Shown: positions 56,869 to 64,000 of the stretch, piece after piece
How the letters are laid out: the number at the start of each line of letters is the position of its first letter
Position numbering within the stretch: the stretch's first letter is position 1
Assembly: GCA_022925895.1 (NCBI GenBank)
Contig: JAKSYS010000213.1
Coordinates: 1-64,000 of the forward strand
DNA from: Fragilaria crotonensis
Lineage: Eukaryota > Bacillariophyta > Fragilariophyceae > Fragilariales > Fragilariaceae
Length of the DNA: 64,000 nt
Reading direction: 5' to 3'
Made by a program: the position numbers and the translations under genes
Notes under the pieces: generated by a model
The model's input: the letters and a program-made list of their open reading frames with translations, nothing else
The model's database searches: none
Told to the model about the DNA's origin: nothing

Positions 56869-58683
56869 ATGAGCAAACAGACTTGGGAGAAGGATGATGA
56901 AAAAATCAAGGCCGATGAGCCGTCATGGAGGTGAGTTCAAATGGTGTAAGCAATGGTCCGTCGGTGCGCGGTGGGACTCATCGACGGTCACTTTGACGTC
57001 ACGTTTCCTATTTAATTCTTATTTTACATCCAAATGAATGTATACAGCAAAAAGTTCGCACGACTTTTGTCGACGCTGTGGGAATCAGATTTGGCCTTAC
57101 CATGGCGGGGCCGTGTTGCCTCTTGCTGTTTTGACCTGTGGAGTTGAAGTCTCGACTGAACGATGATGCTACCGGAGCGCCGACAGTCAAGTTTTGCTCT
57201 CCTTTGTTAGCTCACCGTTTCGTTCTTTTAATTCCACAGATTTGCGCAAATACAAACGATGAATCAGCATGCTCAACCGGCGAATACCGAGGTGATTGAC
57301 AAGGCTGCATTCTTCAAGAAGGCAGAAGAGAAAGCATCTGGGGTTGCTTCAATCCCTCCAGCCCCGGATGGTGAAGAAGAGGAAAGATTGTGGTCGCCCA
57401 AGACTGTCCGCACAGTCCCTGCCTTCTATCCTCTGGAAAAATCAAGCAGATTTATTGAGGACGATCACTTGGCTGTTGCGTCTCGTCTCGCGGAGTGCTG
57501 TAGAGTTTTGAGCGTGCAGGCGACGTACAACGATGAAAACGCGACGGCCTCGCTCGTTACTGGAGAGAACGTTGAGATGCACCTCTCACTATGGAGGACG
57601 TCAGGAAATGCTGCGAGCAAGTATCCAGCTGGGATTGTTGTGGAGCTCCAGCGACGTAAGGGAGACTCTATTATTTTTCATCGATACAGTCGCTACATTC
57701 TTGATGCTGCAATGGATGAGTTTGACCCTTCTGATTTTAAGGAGAGGACTGGTGGAGATGTTGCTCAATTCTACACTAGGAAAGCAGAACGAATGCTCAA
57801 GATGCAAACTGCGGGATCAGCGGCAACTGAGGAAGAGAACGCCATCATCGCGGTTGAAATCGCTCATGGGTTGTTGATGAAGGACCGCATGGATGCACGT
57901 CAGCTTGGACTCGAATCTTTGTGCCTTCTCACTGATTCCCAGAAGACTGGGAGTACAACCGCTCTGATTGCCAGTCACGTCGTTCTTCTTGGGAGCGCTC
58001 AAGGCACGACGGCTTATGATGTTGACGGCACGATATATGACGAGTCACCCTTCCAAGAGATTCGCGAGACCATTCTTTCCTTGATTCAGCTACGCCGCAT
58101 TGGAGATGAAACCGGCACCGATGACGTAGATGTGGGGGGCATTGCTGATGACGAGTTCGAAGGTCAGCATACGCAAGAGAAAGAGCACATGAATATTCTG
58201 CACAACCTTGCTCTTGCTGTTTTAGCCAACGCCCTTAAGGTCATCGAGGATTATGATGCTAATGACGCCGAGCCAGAAGAAACCTACAGGCCACGAGTTC
58301 GCTTGGATTCGTCTGAGATCACGAAGACTTTTATGAATGAAGGAAAGGACATCACTAGTAAGGAAATCCTTTCAACGTTGATTTCAGAACTTGGTAAGGC
58401 CTCAAGGAACCCGCACAATGCTTGCCTTTCTGCCAAATGTCTGAGCAGCCTAATGGGAGCCTCCGACGATGCGCGTCGTCGTGCCAAGGAACTGGGGGCA
58501 AAGAATGTTGTGTCAACCGCCTTGGATGTTGGTGTTCGAACGCACGCTAAATTGGAGACTGAATGTCAACGAGTGGTGACTGTGATGACTCAAGTGCGAG
58601 AGGAGGATCCACAACTTGAGCAACAACAGGAGTTCCAAATTGACGAAATGGAGGACGACGACATCGAGGATCTGCAAGATTAG
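56869..58683 (+). CDS. Unknown conserved-looking protein, two exons
   Basis: CDS join(56869..56930,57240..58683), 501 aa. The short first exon (MSKQTWEKDDEKIKADEPSW) ends at GAG/GTGAGTTC, and the 309-nt intron ends TTCCACAG. Splicing continues in frame (RFAQIQTMNQHAQ). Starting at ATG 57259 would give 474 aa, but the splice sites, phase and polar exon argue for the longer form. Residues 70-200 hold an alpha/beta-looking region (VEMHLSLWRTS, YPAGIVVELQRRKGDSIIFH, RYILDAA). The C-terminal half is helical and Ala/Leu-rich like HEAT/ARM repeats (LLMKDRMDARQLGLESLCLL, ACLSAKCLSSLMGASDDARR). The tail is acidic (EMEDDDIEDLQD). I do not recognise the family. Confidence 0.75.
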
Positions 58684-59429
58684 GTAGTTTTGTACACTAG
58701 AGGGATGCATTGTTTATATTCTATTTCGCTCTCGCGTCTACACCTTGGTTGTGGTGGTGGATTATTAGGGGTCGGTCTCAACTGCGGTCTACCGTAGTTG
58801 ATTTCAACATTGCCGAAGACACGTTTCTATCGTTCCATTTACCGTCGAATCCACTCCGAGGCTTGCCTAACACTTGTACTGAACGTCTCGGATTGTAAAA
58901 ATTGATGCTCTCAACGCATGCGTTGCAGCGGTTCCAGCGATCCAGAAAAATGCATATGCTTGGCGTTCAGTATTTCAAAATGTAATATGTAGGTATACGT
59001 AATAATATAAAATGTATGTCCTTCGTATACATGTGTGCAGCATAAATCAAACGAGAGCAAATACCGACGTCTGTGCTTGCACGAATCCGTGTGAGCCGAG
59101 TTATGAACCGGAGAAGACAGAACACTGCTACTATGATATCATAGAGCAGAATGGAATCCTACTCTGCCGGTACTCGGAACTCCAGTACCCGGTACTACAG
59201 TACCATGTACTGTAAAAAAACCTACCGGTAGAAATCAAATTAACGTGCTGCCGCTACGCCCAATACGCGAAGACGTTCGACCCTCACGGATAGGCACTGT
59301 ACTGGAGTGTACAGTAGCTATCGTCGCTGGTACTTGGAGTACTGTAGTTGATGGTCGACAAGATGCGATCACAAGAAATCGTGGTATCTTGCGACTTGCG
59401 ACACACACCTCCTGCCCTTTCCCCGCGTC
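58684..59429. other. Spacer upstream of the serine carboxypeptidase, GTAC-rich
   Basis: No gene. 59160-59220 reads as nested palindromes (GTACTCGGAACTCCAGTACC then GGTACTACAGTACC). The element at 59241-59289 is annotated separately. The rest is unremarkable AT-rich sequence. Confidence 0.5.
59241..59289. repeat. Dispersed 49-bp element, copy 2
   Basis: Partner of 21833-21881: TAACGTGCTGCCGCTA here and CGACCC..ACGG at the end, ungapped, 34 of 49 identical, both after an A run and CCT. This copy lies 140 bp before the carboxypeptidase start codon, where it could be promoter sequence. The other copy lies next to a retrotransposon end. Confidence 0.6.
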
Positions 59430-61076
59430 ATGACCATGTTGATCACTCGGTCCGCCATCGTACTTCTCAGTCTCCTTCTCAGAGGCTCTTTTGCTGCCCC
59501 AGAAGAAGATCGCGTTCTTGAACTTCCTTTGTTCGGGAAGCCCCCGACTCCTCAGTATTCAGGTTATCTCAACGGCACAGATGGTTGTGATACGGACACA
59601 AATGGTGAATTCTGCCTCATTCACTACTGGCTGGCTATGTCCAAGAAGGGGCCCGACGCCCCCGTCGTACTCTGGCTGAACGGAGGGCCTGGATCCTCGT
59701 CGATTTTAGGCTTTGTTCAAGAGTTGGGTCCTCTCCTCATCAATTCAACCGGCGGTCTTATGGAGAATCCTTGGTCCTGGACCAATGTCGCACATGTCTT
59801 CGTCATTGAATCTCCAGTCGGTGTAGGCTACTCCTACTGTGCTAACCAGGCGAAAGGTGAAGTGTGCCAAAATACTGACAAGTTTACGGCATCGACTGCT
59901 CGCGCAGCGATCGTATCGTTCTTTGAAAAGTTTCCAGAACTGGCGCAGAACGATTTTTTCATTACTGGCGAGTCCTATGCTGGGGTCTATATTCCCACAA
60001 TGGCACGCGAGATTGTTGACCATGCACCTCACATAAATCTTGTCGGTCTCGCTATTGGTGATCCTTGTACCGACAATGTGGCGCAATTTGATTCGATGGA
60101 TTCGTTGTGGTACGGACACAAATACGGGTTGGTTGATGACGCCACCTTTGACATGCTATGGAATAAATGCAATATTCGATCACCCACCATTTTGTCAAAA
60201 GGAAAGTTCCGTCCAAGTGACCAGAAACTGGAGTTGAGCGATGATTTGGAAAAGATGAATCCTGAATGTAAACTCGCGTATCGAAAATTTCAATTATCCT
60301 CCTCACATGGACTCTCGCAAGGATGGGCTGACCTCTACATTGATGACTACTCTCTTTTTGCTCCTGTCACTAACGATGAAGACATCGCCATGACCAATTA
60401 CTTGAATCGTTCAGATGTTCGCGAAGCTCTACACGTTACTGATTCCCCAATCACAAACTGGCCATTTCCGGATGTTGGTTTCCACTACACAAAACAGTAC
60501 GATGCGTGCAACGAGAACCCTGAACCTCACGCCCCTTCCATGATCAAATTTTACAGCTACCTTGCTCCGAAACTCTCGATCATTTGGGTATACAATGGCG
60601 ATACGGACCCATGCGTGTCGTATGAAGGAACCCGCACAGCGATCAAGCGCGTTGGATACGCAGAACTTGATGGGGGATCGTACCGTCCGTGGTTTTACAA
60701 TCACACAGCTGCACCCCTGGAGGTGATCAAAGAGAAGGCAGCCATGTTCGGACCGGATCTCTTGGTGATTCCAACCGGGGTTCAATTCGGTGGTGAGGTC
60801 GTCAACTACGAGAACAACCTATCATTTCTCACTGTCCACGGTTCTGGTCACATGGTGCCACAGTTTCGTCCCCAGGCGGCCCTCCACATGCTATCAAAGT
60901 TGATCAAATTGGAGCACCTTTCCCCGCTCCTTCCTTCCAATGAAACTTTGACCTCCGTCTGTTCTATGGGTTTCAATGACATGATGGCAAAATGGACCGA
61001 GAAAGCTAGGAAGTGTCCATATGTGTGTGATTGTTGTTCCGGGGAGGCAAGTACGAGCTCTTTGAGTTCAGCGTAG
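59430..61076 (+). CDS. Serine carboxypeptidase (peptidase S10), secretory/vacuolar
   Basis: 548 aa, no intron. A signal peptide spans about residues 1-22 (SAIVLLSLLLRGSFAA). S10 marks follow: VVLWLNGGPGSSS (oxyanion region), ESPVGVGYSY, catalytic Ser in FITGESYAGVYIP, Asp in YNGDTDPCVSY and His in HGSGHMVPQFRPQAA. Many Cys and several NxS/T sites (NGT, NST, NRS, NHT) fit a disulfide-bonded glycoprotein. The family removes C-terminal residues from peptides at acid pH in vacuoles or outside the cell, and some members act as acyltransferases. The C-terminal CDCCSGEAS tail beyond the usual end is unexplained. Length is slightly above typical CPY mature size. Confidence 0.95.
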   Translation: MTMLITRSAIVLLSLLLRGSFAAPEEDRVLELPLFGKPPTPQYSGYLNGTDGCDTDTNGEFCLIHYWLAMSKKGPDAPVVLWLNGGPGSSSILGFVQELGPLLINSTGGLMENPWSWTNVAHVFVIESPVGVGYSYCANQAKGEVCQNTDKFTASTARAAIVSFFEKFPELAQNDFFITGESYAGVYIPTMAREIVDHAPHINLVGLAIGDPCTDNVAQFDSMDSLWYGHKYGLVDDATFDMLWNKCNIRSPTILSKGKFRPSDQKLELSDDLEKMNPECKLAYRKFQLSSSHGLSQGWADLYIDDYSLFAPVTNDEDIAMTNYLNRSDVREALHVTDSPITNWPFPDVGFHYTKQYDACNENPEPHAPSMIKFYSYLAPKLSIIWVYNGDTDPCVSYEGTRTAIKRVGYAELDGGSYRPWFYNHTAAPLEVIKEKAAMFGPDLLVIPTGVQFGGEVVNYENNLSFLTVHGSGHMVPQFRPQAALHMLSKLIKLEHLSPLLPSNETLTSVCSMGFNDMMAKWTEKARKCPYVCDCCSGEASTSSLSSA

Positions 61077-61413
61077 AGACGTTCACAGATCACTCGAGTA
61101 GATCATTTTTCTCGAATTCATCAACGACGTAGCATTTGGCATCAATAGTTCGACCCATGTACTGATTAACACCACGCCCTGTTTTTGCATTAGAAGTGGA
61201 ACGTGCGCCTTTCGGATCTGGTGCTACTACGCTTCACAGCCACGATACGAAGTCCTTCCACGGGCCGCAAGTCAAAATGTTCGCTGCGAGTACTTCACCG
61301 AAATGATCACGCTTGCGTGTTGAATTTGGTCCGACGACCAGAAACTATGTATCATAATTTCGATTTCAAGCAAAGTTGTTCCCGCGCAAGATTTGGCAAT
61401 CCTCTCAACCAGT

Positions 61414-61758
61414 ATGTGTACTCCTACCACCAAGACTGACAACAAACAAGTTACAAAGTCTGCGAACCGGTCAAAGCGCTGCGTTACGAATGACAACAAT
61501 GCCGACGACACTGTTTGGATCGAGCGCAAGGTTAACTTTGCGGGTGGGCAACGAAGCTACTTCCAATCCTTCAAGACTGGCTCGTGTGTGTGGGATGAAC
61601 CTCCTGCAGGTGTATCCCGCATCGTCAAGGCTCACGACTTGAAAAAGTACCCTCAGCTGGCACTGTACATCTCGACTCAGGTCGCGCTGCCCACGACATC
61701 AAAACCACGTGGTTGGTTCAGTATGTTCCGAAGAAACGAAGGCAAAGCCCGATCTTAA
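61414..61758 (+). CDS. Small protein with a WW-like domain
   Basis: 114 aa from ATG 61414. Residues about 32-62 read W-I-E-R-K then SYFQSFKTGSCVWDEPPAG. That spacing of Trp, Tyr-Phe, Thr-Gly, Trp and Pro resembles the three-stranded WW fold that binds proline-rich peptides. After it come VSRIVKAHDLKKYPQ and a basic tail (RGWFSMFRRNEGKARS). The N-terminus is Thr/Asn/Lys-rich. No intron or upstream exon was found, and the frame is short, so this may be the last exon of a longer gene or a small independent one. It follows the carboxypeptidase on the same strand, 338 bp after its stop. Confidence 0.5.
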   Translation: MCTPTTKTDNKQVTKSANRSKRCVTNDNNADDTVWIERKVNFAGGQRSYFQSFKTGSCVWDEPPAGVSRIVKAHDLKKYPQLALYISTQVALPTTSKPRGWFSMFRRNEGKARS

Positions 61759-62877
61759 GTTCTTCGCCACTGTCGTTGGATGGCTACTGGGATTATCAAA
61801 GTCCACTCTGGGGCGATACACATACATATATGCTAATTTAGCGTCTTCTGTCGTTTTTGTTCTTCGAACCTTCAAGTCGTTTCATTAGGTGTGTCGAAGC
61901 GGTGTAGTGCTTGCTGTTGTGGGTTAACAACAGAAACAAAAATACTCGGAGCATGAAGTGCCATCTTCGGGCAAGGGCGCAGCTCGAGTCCCTGTATCTG
62001 ACGTGATCCAATTCGCTGCCGTCATGGAATTGGAGTCGTTACTCATTCGGCTATAATCGTGTATCTTCGCGTGACACTTGCTTTCCAGTCACAGTTGCAT
62101 GTATCTATGAGCAGTGATGGCACTGTACCTGGTACTACTGTACACTAAAGGACTTATGCAAACGGTATGTCTATAATTGTCCTTCAATTCCATTGATGGT
62201 CCACTTCTATTCGGCGATGGCATCTTGTCATCTGGAATTTGGAGCGTTCCACATCCTCTGCACACGACGTGAACGGCATTTGTTTCGCAGCAAAGACAGA
62301 CGAAATCAAAATGGCGGCTCTAGCACTGCAATCTGAATGAACGAACCAACAAGGTCGCTCACGAATTCCAACAAATATCACTGCCGGAAAGCGAAGAGAG
62401 AGTCACCAAATTCAACTACGAAAGGAAGTGTCGATATTTGGGTAGAGATGGTCGTTCGTGGTGCTTCTACCAACAAGCATCAGCCGGACTAACCGCCACC
62501 CGGGGCATCGCATGTGATCATCGACAATGAGATTCCATTGTATGGCCGCAAGCAGCAAAAAAAACATCTATCGCCTCTTTCGAGACCGCCAAGGGAAGCT
62601 GTCAAGCGTGGGAGGTTATCCATTAGCGCAAACCGCGACTTGCCGAGTAGTCAGTCCATAAAGTAAATAACTAGACAAAAGACCATGGTGAAACGGTGGG
62701 ATAACCATGCAAATAGATCTTAGATTATTGCATCTCCTCGAACAAACAGATGAGAGATGTCAGCCACCTTCAAAATTTGGAAAGTCATTCAGTGTAACAA
62801 AAGCAGCTAGGACAGAACGGTGATCCATCGCCTTGGACGACCAAGCATCTTACGATTCGATGTTCAATGCAAGCAGA
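61759..62877. other. Spacer without a recognised gene
   Basis: About 1.1 kb. No frame on either strand reads like protein for long, and no tRNA cloverleaf was recognised. 62110-62150 carries GTACCTGGTACTACTGTAC. The right end is the 3' region of the minus-strand oxidoreductase. Confidence 0.5.
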
Positions 62878-63999
62878 TCACTTAAATCCAAGTTCTGACT
62901 TGACCTTGAAGAAAAACATGGTGCTGTTCTTCAACCAAGGGAGCAAGTACTGTGTGTAGAATACACCTTTGACGTGAACAACGCCGCTCTTCGGGCCGGT
63001 CGTCGCCAAGTAGGGAGCAGGCGAAACGGGCACCACTTTCTTCAATTTGGATTCGGCGGTCAAAAGTCGGTGCTCGGCTAGGGCGTCCAATGTGACCTTG
63101 AGGTTCTTTGCTAGGGTTGGAGCAGCACTAAAGATTTGGGACGCCGCATTTGGTAGGTAGTTGCAACAGTCGCCAACCGCAAAGATCTTGCCACTCGTTC
63201 CTTCCACGCGTAAGAATGTATCAACCTTGATAAAACCCTTTTCGTCCAAGCTGGTGCTGAGATCGCTGTCCTTCAAAAAGTCGTTGATGGGCATAAAACC
63301 AACTGTCTTGATCACTTCTTCGGCATCGATCGCTTCACCGGTGGACAAGAGCACGAATTTGCCGTCCTTTAGAACGGCTTTATCGTTGAGAATTACTTTG
63401 ACTCCTAAACCTTCTAGCTTCTTTTGCACCATGGCGGCGGGTTTTTTGGTAAATTCTGGAATAAGATGTTCGCCACAGTGGACTAACGTAACACGCGTTG
63501 GAGTCCCTGCAAGCTTGGAGTAGTATGCAATGTCTGCGGCAAGCTCACTTCCGATAAGTCCACCACCCACTACCAAAACGGATTCCGCCTTGACAAGCTT
63601 TTCACCGGTCTCCTTCATAACCTGACGACGACCTGCCAGAGATCCGTCGTGGTCAGGAACTCCACGTCCCATCGGCGCCCATTCAGAGTCAGCACCGGTA
63701 GCAACGAGACAGAGGTCAAAACCAATTACCTCTCCTCCTTTGAGAGTGGCGGCCTTCAAATCGAGCTTGGTGACAACATCTCTAATGTGAGTGACGTTGT
63801 TCTTCTCAAAGAAGTCCTTTAGCGAGTACAAAGAACCATCGGCCACCCAATCCTCAAAAGGAGATCGAAAGGAAGCCCAAACAATCTCAAAGAAGTCCTT
63901 CGGCTCAACCACGGTGATTTCGACATCCTTGTCAAGCTTGCGAAGATTAACAATGGCCGCAAGACCACCTGTGCCTCCACCAATAACTAACAGCTTCAT
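62878..63999 (-). CDS. FSP1/AIFM2-like FAD-dependent NAD(P)H oxidoreductase
   Basis: 373 aa; ATG at 63999, one base from the window edge. Because MKLLVIGGGTGGLAAIVNL places the FAD-binding GGGxGG at the expected distance from the start, the gene is probably complete, though an upstream exon or targeting sequence outside the window cannot be excluded. A second nucleotide loop (VLVVGGGLIGSELAADI) binds NAD(P)H, and FAVGDCCN supplies the C-terminal FAD Asp. Domain order and length match the single-cofactor AIFM2/FSP1/AMID group and type II NADH dehydrogenase relatives, which reduce quinones. The CxxC of thioredoxin-reductase-like enzymes is absent. A quinone-protecting or respiratory role is likely, not proven. 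Confidence 0.85.
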   Translation of the reverse strand: MKLLVIGGGTGGLAAIVNLRKLDKDVEITVVEPKDFFEIVWASFRSPFEDWVADGSLYSLKDFFEKNNVTHIRDVVTKLDLKAATLKGGEVIGFDLCLVATGADSEWAPMGRGVPDHDGSLAGRRQVMKETGEKLVKAESVLVVGGGLIGSELAADIAYYSKLAGTPTRVTLVHCGEHLIPEFTKKPAAMVQKKLEGLGVKVILNDKAVLKDGKFVLLSTGEAIDAEEVIKTVGFMPINDFLKDSDLSTSLDEKGFIKVDTFLRVEGTSGKIFAVGDCCNYLPNAASQIFSAAPTLAKNLKVTLDALAEHRLLTAESKLKKVVPVSPAPYLATTGPKSGVVHVKGVFYTQYLLPWLKNSTMFFFKVKSELGFK

Positions 64000-64000
64000 T

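Noticed and set aside
61759-62877. Possible tRNA or snRNA in the long spacer
   Set aside because: No cloverleaf, A/B boxes or U-rich terminator could be assembled with confidence.

Overview
This is eukaryotic nuclear DNA. Host genes are compact, mostly uninterrupted reading frames with a few short GT-AG introns (73, 77, 79, 114 and 309 nt). They are packed closely on both strands and separated by AT-rich or GTAC-rich spacers. The gene set suggests a photosynthetic stramenopile, most likely a diatom: bestrophin-type anion channels, a PDI/Erv41-46 fusion, a TLC ceramide synthase, an S10 carboxypeptidase, and a copia element of the kind seen in diatoms. The species cannot be named from the sequence alone.

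The left third (1-18 kb) is a graveyard of decayed mobile elements. A frameshifted RGG-repeat ORF runs off the left edge (1-1331, minus). A large DNA-transposon-like unit follows, with CTTCCATTAGAAG repeats (2685-3196), a decayed plus-strand ORF carrying a probable 2OG-Fe(II) oxygenase signature and a 156-bp tandem repeat (3506-7108), and a convergent, frameshifted TNP2/Plavaka-like transposase (10955-7349, minus). Next comes a heavily frameshifted Ty1/copia retrotransposon (11236-17400). A host island holds a PDI-Erv fusion gene (18496-20065) and a small membrane protein (21055-20504). A second mobile block (21.9-33.4 kb) holds a very long non-LTR retrotransposon with two intact ORFs joined by an ATGA stop-start overlap. 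It abuts a truncated MULE whose transposase carries an N-terminal Ulp1-like protease.

The right half (33.6-64 kb) is gene-dense host sequence. In order it holds: a glycosyltransferase-like gene with one frameshift, a coiled-coil protein, a TruA-type pseudouridine synthase, CDC5/CEF1, a ceramide synthase, a membrane-anchored CoaD-like nucleotidyltransferase, and a head-to-head pair of bestrophin paralogs. These are followed by an FSH1 hydrolase-RWD-OBG GTPase-TGS fusion, a six-bromodomain protein, an SDR enzyme, an unknown conserved-looking protein with a spliced short first exon, a serine carboxypeptidase, a small WW-like protein, and an FSP1/AIFM2-like FAD oxidoreductase at the right edge.

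Several themes recur. Neighbours are arranged head-to-head (CDC5/ceramide synthase, bestrophin pair, bromodomain/SDR) or tail-to-tail with 57-116 bp between stops. Single-base indels are confined almost entirely to mobile elements. Many host spacers carry dense clusters of the palindromic tetranucleotide GTAC. The most notable novelties are the four-domain hydrolase/GTPase fusion, the six-bromodomain protein, the paired bestrophins with matching exon lengths, the transposon-borne oxygenase, and the intact three-ORF retrotransposon.
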